Notes: generated by a model not told the origin, from the sequence alone. Shown: positions 39,269 to 48,427, counted from the first letter of the stretch. The stretch is DNA of 64,000 nt from Solirubrum sp044628455 (GCF_044628455.1 NZ_JBIYZW010000001.1:1922001-1986000); one strand, 5' to 3'. Numbers and translations: made by a program.

Positions 39269-39691
39269 CTACTGGGCTGAGTAGGTGTTTTCGTATACCT
39301 CGGCACCGCGCAACCACGACACCTTCAGGGTACTCGCGTCGAGCTGCTTAATGGTGTAGCCCAGCAGTTCGCCTTTGTGGTCGATAAGCTGGAGCGTGAC
39401 GTCCTTGTCGGCCAGCTGCCAGCTGCCGTGGGTCATCGTGTTGTCGGCGGTAAGCATCTGGTGGTAGGCGCCGCCGCGGATGAACTGCCAGGTGTAGCGG
39501 TCCTTCACCGTGGCCCCGCTGCCGGTTACCTGCCCGTCCAGGCGGGTTTCGTCGAGGCGCCAGGTGTGGGCTACCAGCAGGGCCTCGGGCGCCGGTTGCG
39601 GGGTTGCCGTGGGTTCGTCCTCGCAGGCGGTGGCGGTGGCAAGTACCAGGGCTGCCACGGGCAGCAGATAAGCGAAACGGGGGAATTTCAT
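39269..39691 (-). CDS. Small lipoprotein with lipocalin-like pattern (140 aa)
   Basis: The lipoprotein leader ends ALVLATATACEDE (Cys near residue 23). The mature part is a run of beta strands typical of lipocalin-like proteins of this phylum: LVAHTWRLDETRLDG, YTWQFIRGGAYHQML, HGSWQLADKDVTLQLID, LDASTLKVSW. The assignment to that fold is by pattern only. It would be anchored in the outer membrane. It converges with the phosphorylase gene and is 105 bp downstream of the DUF4249 gene on the same strand. Function is unknown. Confidence 0.7.
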   Translation of the reverse strand: MKFPRFAYLLPVAALVLATATACEDEPTATPQPAPEALLVAHTWRLDETRLDGQVTGSGATVKDRYTWQFIRGGAYHQMLTADNTMTHGSWQLADKDVTLQLIDHKGELLGYTIKQLDASTLKVSWLRGAEVYENTYSAQ

Positions 39692-39796
39692 GGGAAGCAG
39701 AACGGTGGGTTTGGAGCCGGGATGACGCTGGGCCTGGGTAAAGTTGCATGCCGAAGGCCCAATCCCGGCTTTTAGCGCGGGCCAATGGGGCGAAAC

Positions 39797-40678
39797 TTAC
39801 TGCACCACTACCTGCCGCCGCTCGTAGCTCAGAATGGCAAACACGCCCAGGCCGCCCTGCACGGTGCTCTGAATCTGGGCCGGCTGGCCGAAGGGGTTGC
39901 CGTTGGCCGACTGCGCGTCGTCGATGGAGCGCAGAAAGTAGTAGTAGGGCCGGTCGAGGTGGTGGAAGGTGATGAGCAGGGTGTCGTTGGCCGCAAACTC
40001 GTAGCTGGTGCCCATCGGTACCTTCTGTCCGTTGAACAGGCGGTCGTCGAAGTCGCGGTCCAGGGCCCGGGAGTCTTCCGAGAGGCTGTCGTGGTGAATC
40101 TGCAGGCGGTAGAAGTCGGCGGTGGCGGCCGGGTCCTGGAAGTTCACAATCACCAGGGCCTTGCGGCGGCCGGGCGGCTCGTCGTTGAACTTCCACTCCA
40201 CCGAGTCGATGGGCACCAGCGCGGGCATGGTGGCCGTGCCCGTCACGCGGCGGCCTTTGGTGTCGGTTACTTCCAGCCGCCAGGTGTCGCCGGGCCGGAT
40301 GGTGAGCGGCTGCCGCCCGCGGTGGGTAAACAGCTTTTTGGTGACGGGGTCCTGGCCGGGCAGCAGGCGCAGGGTTTCGGCTCGGCCGTCGGGGCCGGTG
40401 AGCACCACGGTCACGTCGGTGGGCACCTTGGGCGTGGGGTCGCTCAGGTAGGGCGCGCTTTCCGTCACGGTGAGCTGGGGCACCTTGCCGGACTCGAGGT
40501 AGCACTCCACCACCAGCTGCGCCGGGTAGGGCGGCAAGTCCACCTCCACGTCCTGCTGCAGGTCGCAGCCGCTGAGCAGGCCGCTGGCTATCAGCAGCAG
40601 GCCGGCCAGCCCGCTACGCCACGATCCGACCAGCCTGCCCATCGTCCACGTAATCCGGAAAAACCGCTGAATTCGCAT
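39797..40678 (-). CDS. DUF4249-type lipoprotein
   Basis: This 293-aa protein has a lipoprotein signal ending IASGLLSGCDLQ. Segments typical of DUF4249 follow: QLVVECYLESGKVPQLTVTESAPYL (split here as QLVVECYLESG and PQLTVTESAPYL), TVVLTGPDGRAETL, GDTWRLEVTD, ATMPALVPIDSVEWKF, and YYYFLRSIDDAQSANGNPFG. In Bacteroidota these proteins are usually encoded with a TonB-dependent receptor, as here. The gene starts 11 bp after the receptor stop. The likely role is as a surface partner of the receptor. The start could also be the ATG at 40642. Confidence 0.85.
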   Translation of the reverse strand: MRIQRFFRITWTMGRLVGSWRSGLAGLLLIASGLLSGCDLQQDVEVDLPPYPAQLVVECYLESGKVPQLTVTESAPYLSDPTPKVPTDVTVVLTGPDGRAETLRLLPGQDPVTKKLFTHRGRQPLTIRPGDTWRLEVTDTKGRRVTGTATMPALVPIDSVEWKFNDEPPGRRKALVIVNFQDPAATADFYRLQIHHDSLSEDSRALDRDFDDRLFNGQKVPMGTSYEFAANDTLLITFHHLDRPYYYFLRSIDDAQSANGNPFGQPAQIQSTVQGGLGVFAILSYERRQVVVQ

Positions 40679-40688
40679 AAATCCGGGA

Positions 40689-43052
40689 TTAGAATTTAAA
40701 GTTGTAGGTCAGCGAGGGAATCACCGGAAACAGCGACACCAGACGGGCGCGGAAGCGCTCGGGCTCCCCGGTTTCCTTGTTTTTCACCTCGTCGAAGTAA
40801 ATGAAGTAGGGGTTGCGGCGGTTGTAGGCGTTGTAGATGCTCAGGGTCAGGTCCGACTCGCGGGCCCAGGCCCGGGGGCGCAGCTTGTACACCACGCCCA
40901 GGTCGAGGCGGTGGTAGCTGGGCAGGCGGTAGGAGTTGCGGTCGGGGTACACCGGCACGATTTCCAGGTCGGTGCCCTCCAGATCCTGCACGGCAATGCG
41001 GGCGGCGGGCAGCGTGGTGGGGTTGCCCGAGGTGAACACGAAGGAGGCCGTCAAATCGAACCGCTCGTTGAGCTTGTGCATGGCCACGGCGGTGAGGTTG
41101 TGGCGGCGGTCGTAGGTGGGGAAGAACGCGCGGCCCTGGTTGATGCCCGGCCCGCCGCGCTGCGGGTCAAACTGCCGGGTGGTCCAGGCCAGGGTGTAGC
41201 CGATCCAGCCGGTGGTGCGGCCGCCTTTTTTCTCCAGGTACAGCTCGTTGCCGTAGGCCTGGCCGGTGCCGTAGAGAAACTCGGCGTCGAGGTCGGGATT
41301 CACGAACAGCTGGGCGCCGTCGCGGAAGTCGATCTGGCGCTGGGCCCACTTGTAGTACACTTCGTTGGTGAGCAGCAGCTTGCCGCCCGCCAGCAGCCAG
41401 CTGGCCCCGGCCGACACCTGCTGCGAGCGTTGCGGCTTGGCCGAAAGGCGCGAGGGATACCACACGTCGGTGGGCAGCGAGGCGCCGGAGTTGGCCACCA
41501 GGTGCACGTACTGGTACATCAGGGCGTAGCTGGCCTTTACCGAGAGTTTGGGCGTGAGGGTGTAGCGCGCGGCCAGGCGCGGCTCCAGCCCGCCGTAGTC
41601 GTTCTGGCCCGAGCGGAAGCCGCTCAGCCGCAGGCCGTAGTCCACGGCCAGCTTGTCGGTCACGGTGAAGTTGTCGGAGGCGTACAGGCCGCCTTCCTGG
41701 CCGGTGTACTCGATGTCCTGGCCGATGTTGAGCGAGTTGTCCTGGGCCCGGGCCTGCAGGCTGCCCACCCCGAAGCGGTGCAGGGTGCCGCTACCACCAA
41801 AGCGCACGGTGTGCTTGTCGGAAGGCTTCCACTCCCAGTCGGAGCGCAGGCTCCAGTCGCGAATGTCGCTGCGCAAACCGAAGCTGAACTGGTCGAGCTT
41901 GTTGGTGATGTCGTAGACGTAGTACGAGCCCGTGACGGAGGTATTGGTGAAGAGCTTGGGCGAAAACTCGTGGCTCCAGCGCACGGCGCCGGTGCGGTTG
42001 CCCCAGTGAAAGTCGAAGTTGAAGCCGCGCTCGGAGTTGAAGCCGAACACGTCGTTGCCGAAGTAGCCGCTCAGAAACACGTGGTCCTTGTCGGTGAGCT
42101 GGTAGTTGGCCTTCAGGTTCAGGTCGTAGAAGTAGTAGTCGGGAATGGGGTTGTAGTCCTCCACGCCCTCGTTGATTTTGTTGAGCTGCCGGGTAAACAC
42201 GTCGAAGTAGGTGCGCCGCCCGGCCAGGATAAACGAGCCCTTCGCCGGCGCATCGGCCGCGGCCTTGCCCAGCGGGCCTTCCAGGGCCAGGCGCGAGGAA
42301 ATCAGCCCCAGGCCCCCGCTCACGCCCAGCCGCTGCTTGTTGCCCTCGCGCGTTTTCACGTCGACCACCGAGGAGAGGCGGCCGCCGTACTGGGCCGGGA
42401 AGCCCGACTTGTAGAGGTCCACCGACTGCACCACGTCGGAGTTGAAGGTGCTGAACAGCCCGAACAAGTGGTTGGGGTTGTACACCAGCGCCTCGTCGAG
42501 CAGCATCAGGTTCTGGTCGGCCGAGCCGCCGCGCACGAACAGGCCGCTGGTGCCCTCGCCGCCGTTTTGCACGCCGGGCTTGAGCTGCAGGGTTTTCAGG
42601 ATGTCGACCTCGCCAAACAAGGCCGGCAGCAGCTTGGCCTCGCGCGCCGACAGCCGCTCGACGCCCATCTGGGTGGTTTGCAGCTTCTGCTCCAGCGTGC
42701 CCGTGCCCTCGATGACTACCTCCGTTAGCTCGTTGCCGGCTGAGGGCAGCACCACGTCGAGGCGCTGCTCCTGGGGGCGCACGGTCAGCTCGCGGGTTAT
42801 CGTCTGGTAGCCGATAAAGGAGAACTGCAGGGTGTGGCGGCCGGCGGGCAGCTCCAGCACGTAGCTGCCGTCGGGGTTGGCGGCGGTGCCCAGGCCGAGC
42901 GCGGGCACGGCCACGTTGGCGCCGGGCAGCCCCTCGCCGTCGGTGCCGCGCACGGTGCCGCGCAGGCGGTAGGTCTGGGCCGCCAGCAGCAGCGGCGCGA
43001 GCAAAAACCAGGTAAGCAGAAAAGTAAACTTGGGCGGAGCGGGGCGGAGCAT
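40689..43052 (-). CDS. TonB-dependent receptor with carboxypeptidase-regulatory-like domain
   Basis: This 787-aa outer-membrane receptor has a signal peptide (residues 1-23, ending LLLAAQ). The CarboxypepD_reg-like domain is RLRGTVRGTDGEGLPGANV. The plug domain contains LFGEVDILKTLQLKPGVQ and GLFVRGGSADQNLMLLDEALVYNP, and a 22-strand barrel ends PSLTYNFKF with the terminal Phe. It lacks the usual SusD partner and is instead followed by a DUF4249 lipoprotein, the usual mate of this receptor class. The ligand is unknown. The ATG at 43052 is chosen for the signal peptide; the upstream open frame is spurious. Confidence 0.92.
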   Translation of the reverse strand: MLRPAPPKFTFLLTWFLLAPLLLAAQTYRLRGTVRGTDGEGLPGANVAVPALGLGTAANPDGSYVLELPAGRHTLQFSFIGYQTITRELTVRPQEQRLDVVLPSAGNELTEVVIEGTGTLEQKLQTTQMGVERLSAREAKLLPALFGEVDILKTLQLKPGVQNGGEGTSGLFVRGGSADQNLMLLDEALVYNPNHLFGLFSTFNSDVVQSVDLYKSGFPAQYGGRLSSVVDVKTREGNKQRLGVSGGLGLISSRLALEGPLGKAAADAPAKGSFILAGRRTYFDVFTRQLNKINEGVEDYNPIPDYYFYDLNLKANYQLTDKDHVFLSGYFGNDVFGFNSERGFNFDFHWGNRTGAVRWSHEFSPKLFTNTSVTGSYYVYDITNKLDQFSFGLRSDIRDWSLRSDWEWKPSDKHTVRFGGSGTLHRFGVGSLQARAQDNSLNIGQDIEYTGQEGGLYASDNFTVTDKLAVDYGLRLSGFRSGQNDYGGLEPRLAARYTLTPKLSVKASYALMYQYVHLVANSGASLPTDVWYPSRLSAKPQRSQQVSAGASWLLAGGKLLLTNEVYYKWAQRQIDFRDGAQLFVNPDLDAEFLYGTGQAYGNELYLEKKGGRTTGWIGYTLAWTTRQFDPQRGGPGINQGRAFFPTYDRRHNLTAVAMHKLNERFDLTASFVFTSGNPTTLPAARIAVQDLEGTDLEIVPVYPDRNSYRLPSYHRLDLGVVYKLRPRAWARESDLTLSIYNAYNRRNPYFIYFDEVKNKETGEPERFRARLVSLFPVIPSLTYNFKF

Positions 43053-43188
43053 GGGGTAACGATAGGCCGGCGCAAAGGTCGACAGCGAACCTGTCGGTAA
43101 CGCCGTGGGGCACTGAATAGTTTGAGTCGGAAAAAGCCCGGCGGGGTTGCACCCACTTCCTGTTCGACCCGCACCGCGGCCCCATCCG

Positions 43189-43337
43189 CTGTCATTGCGA
43201 GGCGCAGCCGAAGCAATCTTTTCCCTCGTGGCACGACCCAACGAGCCTGGCGAACCGAAAACAGAATCAGTTGATCAGGCCTGGTGGGTTGTGCCACGGG
43301 CAAGGACCGATTGCTTCGCGTTGCTCGCAATGACAGG
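43189..43337. repeat. Dispersed repeat of the GTCATTGCGAG type, paired inverted copies
   Basis: The left copy CTGTCATTGCGAGGCGCAGC begins at 43189. The right copy ends TTGCTCGCAATGACAGG at 43337 in inverted orientation, with GAAGCAATC / GATTGCTTC inside. It lies in the 371-bp gap between the TonB receptor and the secreted protein gene, where no gene is seen. Confidence 0.85.
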
Positions 43338-43423
43338 CCCGGTTGCTTCGTCGGACCTAATCCGTAACGGCCGCGGCCTCATTCCGACCCAGTGGGCCGC
43401 TCTGCTGGAAACCGGCCTACCTG

Positions 43424-44026
43424 CTAAAACGCGGGCCGGGTGTAGGGCTGCGGGTGGGCAAACAGGGGCTCGGCCTGCGCCACGGTGCGGCCAATGCGCT
43501 GGCACCACTGCCGGCGCAGCCGCTGCCGGGCGGCGGCGGCAACGTAGGTGCCGGGGGAAAGCTCGAAGTAGCCCCAGCGGCCATTGCGCACCAGTACCAC
43601 CAGTGGCGCATCAGGCCGCGGCTCCATCACCGGCGCCACAAAATTGATGTTGGCCTGCTCGGCGCGCGTCACGGGCAGCTGGTCCAGCTGCTCGAACGAA
43701 AACAGCCCGCCGGCCACCGCCACCGGCTCGTACAGCGCCGCATCGGTAAACTTCTGCCCATACATGCGCCCCGCCGACTGCCAGAAAAAGAACGTCACCA
43801 CCTCCGCGTGCAACAGGTACTGGCCTTCAATCAGGGTGTCCGGCGCCTGAGCCTGGTCGGTTTGGTACACCACAAATTCCCGTACGCCCTGCCGGCTCAG
43901 CTGCTCAATTCGCTGCGCCACCAGCTGCTCATCGACGAAATGCGGTACCGTTGCCGGCCTGGTCTGCGCCCGCAGCGGCGTGGCCAGCAGCAACAGGAGC
44001 AGGAGTTTCAGAACGCGGAAACGCAT
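43424..44026 (-). CDS. Secreted hypothetical protein (200 aa)
   Basis: A signal peptide (RVLKLLLLLLLATPLRAQ) is followed by a soluble alpha/beta domain. Features include QGVREFVVYQTDQAQAPDTL, EVVTFFFWQSAGRMYGQKF and GYFELSPGTYVAAAARQRL. No family is recognised. It is transcribed divergently from fabG with 126 bp between, and no co-transcribed neighbour helps with function. Confidence 0.65.
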   Translation of the reverse strand: MRFRVLKLLLLLLLATPLRAQTRPATVPHFVDEQLVAQRIEQLSRQGVREFVVYQTDQAQAPDTLIEGQYLLHAEVVTFFFWQSAGRMYGQKFTDAALYEPVAVAGGLFSFEQLDQLPVTRAEQANINFVAPVMEPRPDAPLVVLVRNGRWGYFELSPGTYVAAAARQRLRRQWCQRIGRTVAQAEPLFAHPQPYTRPAF

Positions 44027-44152
44027 ATGGGCTCGAGAATGGCCATCGGCCAGGTAAATAACCCGCGGCCAAATCGGCTACAAAATCCGGGAACCGAAGG
44101 AAAGCGTAAGCTAAATCCGAAAAATCCGGGAGAATCCGTGATTTTTGCCTTC

Positions 44153-44902
44153 ATGACCAAACAGCTCGACGGAAAAGTGGCCCTGATTACGGGCGCTTCG
44201 AAAGGAATTGGCCGGGCCATTGCCCAGCATTTTGCCCAGCTGGGCGCCCAGGTGGCCTTCACCTACCTCTCCAGCGTGGAGAAAGGCCAGCAGCTCGAAC
44301 AGGAGCTGGCCCAGCACGGCACCAAAGTCAAAGGCTACCGCTCCGACGCCTCCGACTACCAGCAGGCCGAAAAGCTCGTCGACGACGTGGTGGCCGAGTT
44401 CGGCCGGCTCGACATCCTCGTCAACAACGCCGGCATCACCAAGGACGGCCTGCTCATGCGCATGAGCGAGGAGCAGTGGGACTCGGTGCTCAGCGTGAAC
44501 CTGAAGTCGGTGTTCAACCTCACCAAAGCCGCCACCAAACCCATGATGCGCGCCAAGTCGGGCTCCATCATCAACATGACCTCGGTGGTGGGCATCAAGG
44601 GCAACGCCGGCCAGGCCAACTACGCGGCCTCCAAATCGGGCATCATCGGCTTCACCAAGTCGGTGGCCCTGGAGCTGGGCTCGCGCAACATCCGCTGCAA
44701 CGCCATTGCCCCGGGCTTCATCGAGACGGAAATGACCGGCGAGCTGGACCAGAAAGTGGTAGACGAGTGGCGCAAGGCCATTCCGCTCAAGCGCGGCGGC
44801 TCGCCCGAGGACATTGCCAAAGCCACCGCCTTCTTGGCCGGCGACGACTCCAGCTACATCACCGGCCAGGTGCTGCAGGTCGACGGCGGCATGCTGACGT
44901 AG
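44153..44902 (+). CDS. fabG: 3-oxoacyl-ACP reductase FabG
   Basis: This 249-aa SDR reduces 3-oxoacyl-ACP with NADPH in fatty-acid elongation. Motifs are GASKGIGRAIA (NADPH site), NNAGITKDGLLMRM (catalytic Asn region and substrate loop), INMTSVVGIKGNAGQANYAASKSG with the Ser/Tyr/Lys triad (split here), and PGFIETEMTGEL. These are characteristic of true FabG rather than generic SDRs. The ATG at 44153 is preferred; the frame is open far upstream but that part is antisense to the neighbouring secreted-protein gene. A candidate GATTTTTG box touches the start. The leader repeats AAATCCG words. Confidence 0.93.
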   Translation: MTKQLDGKVALITGASKGIGRAIAQHFAQLGAQVAFTYLSSVEKGQQLEQELAQHGTKVKGYRSDASDYQQAEKLVDDVVAEFGRLDILVNNAGITKDGLLMRMSEEQWDSVLSVNLKSVFNLTKAATKPMMRAKSGSIINMTSVVGIKGNAGQANYAASKSGIIGFTKSVALELGSRNIRCNAIAPGFIETEMTGELDQKVVDEWRKAIPLKRGGSPEDIAKATAFLAGDDSSYITGQVLQVDGGMLT

Positions 44903-44930
44903 GGAGCGGCTTCAGCAGCTGAAACATCAT

Positions 44931-45052
44931 AGAACGTCATGCCGAGCGCAGCCGAGGCATCTCGCGTGCTGATAGCAGGTAGTAATTCCTTCGTGGAGTT
45001 GCTGTCGGACGTCAGCACACGAGATGTCTCGCGGGGCTCTACATGACGTTCT
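44931..45052. repeat. Dispersed repeat with AGAACGTCATG ends
   Basis: Exact inverted ends AGAACGTCATG (44931) and CATGACGTTCT (ending 45052) flank inner copies of GAGCGCAGCCGAGGCATCTCG and its reverse (shown partly). It is of the same general class as the other GTCAT-type repeats. It lies between fabG and the YiiX-like gene. Confidence 0.8.
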
Positions 45053-45076
45053 TTCGTTTTTGCTTTCTGCACTTAT

Positions 45077-45757
45077 ATGCGTCGTCCGTTATCTATCATT
45101 ATTGCCGTCCTGTTCATCGTGCTGGCCGTGTGGGCCTGCCCGCGCCGCCAGCAGCGCCCGGGCTACTTTAAGCGGGAGCGGCGCGCCGAGCTGACCACGC
45201 TGCTCGTTTCGCTGCGGCTGCGCGAGGGGGACCTGATTTTTCACACCTCACAATCGGCGCAGAGCCGGGCTATTCAGCTGGCCACCCACTCGCCCTACAG
45301 CCACTGCGGCCTGCTGTTTCGGCAGGGCGGCGAGTGGCAGGTGCTGGAGGCCGTGCAGCCGGTGGGCCTTACGCCCCTGGAACAATGGATTACGCGCGGC
45401 CAGGACGAGCATTTTGTGGTGAAGCGCCTGCGCGACGCGGAGCAGGTGCTCACGCCCCGCACCCTGCGCCGCCTGCTGCGCACCGGCCACCAGTACCGCG
45501 GCCGGCCCTACGACCCGTACTTCGGCTGGTCCGACGAGCGAATCTACTGCTCGGAACTCCTCTGGAAAGTGTACCACCAGGCCACCGGCCGCGCAATCGG
45601 GCAGCTGCAAACCCTGCGCGAGTTCGACCTCAGCCACCCGGCCGTGCAGGCCAAGATGCGCGAGCGGTACGGCTCGCGGCTGCCGCTGGAGCAGCAGGTG
45701 ATTTCGCCGGCCCGGCTGTTCAGCAGCCCCGAGCTGGTAGAGGTGCTGCGGCGCTAG
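45077..45757 (+). CDS. YiiX/YebB-like permuted papain-fold cysteine hydrolase
   Basis: This 226-aa protein has an N-terminal membrane anchor or lipoprotein-like leader (IIAVLFIVLAVWACPRR). The body matches YiiX-type NlpC/P60 relatives: LREGDLIFHTSQSAQSRAIQLATHSPYSHCGLLF (the SPYSHCG His), EAVQPVGLTPLEQWI, and the catalytic Cys in RIYCSELLWKVYH, with the circularly permuted order His first, Cys later. It probably hydrolyses lipid or peptidoglycan-related substrates at the cell envelope; the substrate is unknown. Confidence 0.85.
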   Translation: MRRPLSIIIAVLFIVLAVWACPRRQQRPGYFKRERRAELTTLLVSLRLREGDLIFHTSQSAQSRAIQLATHSPYSHCGLLFRQGGEWQVLEAVQPVGLTPLEQWITRGQDEHFVVKRLRDAEQVLTPRTLRRLLRTGHQYRGRPYDPYFGWSDERIYCSELLWKVYHQATGRAIGQLQTLREFDLSHPAVQAKMRERYGSRLPLEQQVISPARLFSSPELVEVLRR

Positions 45758-45795
45758 CCCGCCGGCCGCCGGGGGCGCACTTTCAGAACCTTCGC

Positions 45796-45915
45796 CAAAA
45801 CTGCGCCCCCCGGTGAGGGCGCAGAATTCTAAGCCGCTTCAAAACTGCGCCTCCCGGTGGGGGCGCGGAATTTCAGGCGGCGTCAAAAGTGCGCCCCCAC
45901 CGGGGGGTACATATT
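45796..45915. repeat. 44-bp tandem repeat with internal hairpins (about 2.7 copies)
   Basis: Copies start at 45796, 45840 and 45884, exactly 44 bp apart, each opening CAAAA(C/G)TGCGCC and containing CGGTG-GGGCGC, which pairs with the opening. A partial copy precedes at about 45768. It fills most of the 301-bp spacer between the YiiX-like gene and the VWA membrane protein. No gene is seen in it. Confidence 0.85.
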
Positions 45916-46058
45916 TCTACCGGCCCCGATATCAGTACCCCTTAGTGGCCCGGCAGGCCCGCGGTTTTAAGCCGAGCGCGTAACTTCGGCGGCCCTACCC
46001 GCCCTGGCCGCAAGCAACTGTTTAGCTGGCGGCGGAGTTCTTGGGGTCCACCTGCTGA

Positions 46059-48146
46059 TTGCTGTCTTTGGTCTTCTCTGCCTCTTCTCCCTGGCTGATT
46101 CTGCTGTGCCTGGTTGTGGGCGCGGGCTACGCGGCCCTGCTCTACTCCAAAAAGGCCCCGTGGAGCCGGCCCGTCAACTACGTCCTGGCCTTCCTGCGCT
46201 TCGCGCTGGTGAGCTTTCTGTGCTGGCTGCTGCTGGGCCCGGTGCTGCGCACCCACACCACCACCACCGAAGCCCCGGTAGTGGTGCTGGCCGTCGACAA
46301 CTCGCAGTCGGTGCCGCTGTTCTCCCCCGATTCCTCGGCCCTGCGCCGCACCCTGGCCGGGCTCGACGCCATGACCGCCCGCCTGCGCGAGGCCGGCTAC
46401 GAGGTGGCCCTGCGCAACCTCGACACCGCTGCCCCAGCCCGCCTGGCGCAGACGCGCTTCCGGGCCCCGGCCACCAACCTCGACCGCCTGCTGGGTGAGC
46501 TGCAAACCGGCTACGAGGGCCGCAACCTGTCCGCCGTGGTGCTGGCCTCCGACGGCCTGGCCAACGCCGGGCGCCCGCCGGTCTTCGCCGAGTTCAGCTA
46601 CCCGCTCTACGCCCTGGCGTTGGGCGACACCCTGCCCCGCCGCGACCTGCGCGTAACCGACCTGCGCTACAACCGCGTGGCCTTCGCCGGCAACCGCTTC
46701 CCGGTGGAAGCCGAAATCGGCTACGACGGCTTTGCGGGCGGCACGGCCACGGTGCTGCTGCGCGAAAACGGCCGGGTGCTGGGCCGCCAGCAGGTGACGC
46801 TTTCGCCCACTCGCCGCCTGCAGCGCACCACCTTCCTGCTCACGGCCGCCGCGCCCGGCAAGCACCGCTACGAGGTGCTGGTGGAGCAGCAGCCCGGCGA
46901 GTTCACCCTGCTCAACAACACCCGCAACGCCTACGTCGACATCGTGAAGGGCCGCCTGCGGGTGCTGCTGGCCGGCGCCGCCCCCCACCCCGACCTGAAA
47001 GCCCTGCGCGCCGCCCTGCTCGGCAACGACAACTTCGACGTGACGCTGGCGTTGCCCGGCCTGGCCCCGCTGCGCACCGACCAGGACTACGACGTGGCCA
47101 TTCTGCACCAGCTGCCCAGCCGCCCCGAGGCGGGCCGCGACGTGCTGCAGTACGTGCGCCAGCGCCAGCTGCCGGCCCTCTACGTGCTCGGCGCGCAGTC
47201 GGACCTGGCGGCCTACAACGAGCTGGGTACCGGCCTGCGCGTGAGCCCCCGGGGCGGGCAAACCCAGGAGGCGGCGCCCGCCCTCAACCCGGGCTTCACC
47301 CGCTTCAGCCTGGAGCCCGAGGCCGCCGCCCGCCTGCGCGAGTACCCACCCACCGCCGTGCCCCTGGCCGATGCGCGCCTGGGCAGCGGCGCCGAAGTCA
47401 TTCTCTACCAGCAAGCCGGCCGCACGCGCGTCAATAAGCCCCTGCTGGTGGTGGCCGGGGCGGCAGGACGCCGTCAGGCCACCCTGCTCACCGATGGCAG
47501 CTGGCAGTGGCGCCTGCAGGAAGCCGCCACCCACGCCGACCGCGCCGACACCTACGACCGCCTCGTCACGCGCCTCTTGCAGCTGCTCACCCAGGACAGT
47601 CGCCGCAAGCGCCTCGACGTGTACCCCACCCAGGACGCGTTCAGTACCCAGGACGACGTGACTTTCGGCGCCGAAACCTACAACGCCGTGTTTGAGCGCG
47701 TGTACGGCCAGCAAATCAGTCTCACCCTCACCGACGAGCAGAACCGCCCGCGCACTTTCAGCTTCACCAACCGCCCCGACGGCGGCGTGCTGCACCTGGG
47801 CCCCCTGCCCGGCGGCCTCTACCGCTACACCGCCCGCGCCACCGTGGCCGGCCAGCCCCAGGAAGACCGCGGCGAGGTGCTGGTGCAGGATCAGCAGCTG
47901 GAAGCCACCGCCGCCCACGCCGACCACAACACGCTCTACCAGCTCACCCAGCGCAGCAACGGCCAGCTCTTCTACCCCCAGCAGCTGCCGCAGCTGGAGC
48001 AGCGCCTGCTGCAGGCCAGGTTCAAGCCGGTGCTGCACACGCAAGAGGAAGAAAAAGACCTGATCGACGAGTGGTGGCTGTTTCTGCTGCTGATGGGGGT
48101 GGTGACGGCCGAGTGGGCGTTGCGCCGCTACTCGGGTGGTATTTAG
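46059..48146 (+). CDS. VWA-domain-like membrane protein
   Basis: This 695-aa protein has two N-terminal spans (SPWLILLCLVVGAGYAALLY; YVLAFLRFALVSFLCWLLLG) and one at the C-terminus (WWLFLLLMGVVTAEWAL). Between them lies a von Willebrand factor A-like domain with the MIDAS segments VLAVDNSQS (DxSxS) and VLASDG. A large extracytoplasmic region with beta-sandwich character follows. Architecture resembles the BatA-like or glutamine-amidotransferase-like membrane proteins of Bacteroidota; the role is unknown. The start codon must be TTG (46059 or 46068), because a stop lies immediately upstream in frame and the next ATG is far inside the VWA domain. Confidence 0.8.
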   Translation: MLSLVFSASSPWLILLCLVVGAGYAALLYSKKAPWSRPVNYVLAFLRFALVSFLCWLLLGPVLRTHTTTTEAPVVVLAVDNSQSVPLFSPDSSALRRTLAGLDAMTARLREAGYEVALRNLDTAAPARLAQTRFRAPATNLDRLLGELQTGYEGRNLSAVVLASDGLANAGRPPVFAEFSYPLYALALGDTLPRRDLRVTDLRYNRVAFAGNRFPVEAEIGYDGFAGGTATVLLRENGRVLGRQQVTLSPTRRLQRTTFLLTAAAPGKHRYEVLVEQQPGEFTLLNNTRNAYVDIVKGRLRVLLAGAAPHPDLKALRAALLGNDNFDVTLALPGLAPLRTDQDYDVAILHQLPSRPEAGRDVLQYVRQRQLPALYVLGAQSDLAAYNELGTGLRVSPRGGQTQEAAPALNPGFTRFSLEPEAAARLREYPPTAVPLADARLGSGAEVILYQQAGRTRVNKPLLVVAGAAGRRQATLLTDGSWQWRLQEAATHADRADTYDRLVTRLLQLLTQDSRRKRLDVYPTQDAFSTQDDVTFGAETYNAVFERVYGQQISLTLTDEQNRPRTFSFTNRPDGGVLHLGPLPGGLYRYTARATVAGQPQEDRGEVLVQDQQLEATAAHADHNTLYQLTQRSNGQLFYPQQLPQLEQRLLQARFKPVLHTQEEEKDLIDEWWLFLLLMGVVTAEWALRRYSGGI

Positions 48147-48165
48147 GCCCAATTCGTTGTTTATG

Positions 48166-48409
48166 CTGTCATCCTGAGCATGTCGCGCATCAAGCGAGGA
48201 CGAAAGGCCTTACCAGATAAGAGCGACGCCGTTTTATGCTCTTTCAAGTCGTTGTTTAACCTGTCATCCTGAGCCAAAAGCGAAGAACCTTGCCAGATTA
48301 AGAGCGACACTATTGCTTGCTAGATACTCCCTGCCCCAGCGGGAACGACGCCGTAACAACGACTTGGCCTGACAGGATAAGGTCCTTCGCCTTTGGCTCA
48401 GGATGACAG
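48166..48409. repeat. Composite GTCATCCTGAG-type repeat with inverted ends
   Basis: The ends CTGTCATCCTGAG (48166-48178) and CTCAGGATGACAG (48397-48409) are exact inverted repeats. A second forward copy, CCTGTCATCCTGAGCC, starts near 48258. Parts of the interior (AAGAGCGACG, CGTTGTTTAA) are also repeated. It ends 18 bp before the next start codon. Confidence 0.85.
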
Positions 48410-48427
48410 ACGAAATCGAACCAAACA

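Noticed and set aside
43454..44152. N-terminal extension of FabG
   Set aside because: It is antisense to the secreted-protein gene; FabG begins at MTKQLDGKVALITG.
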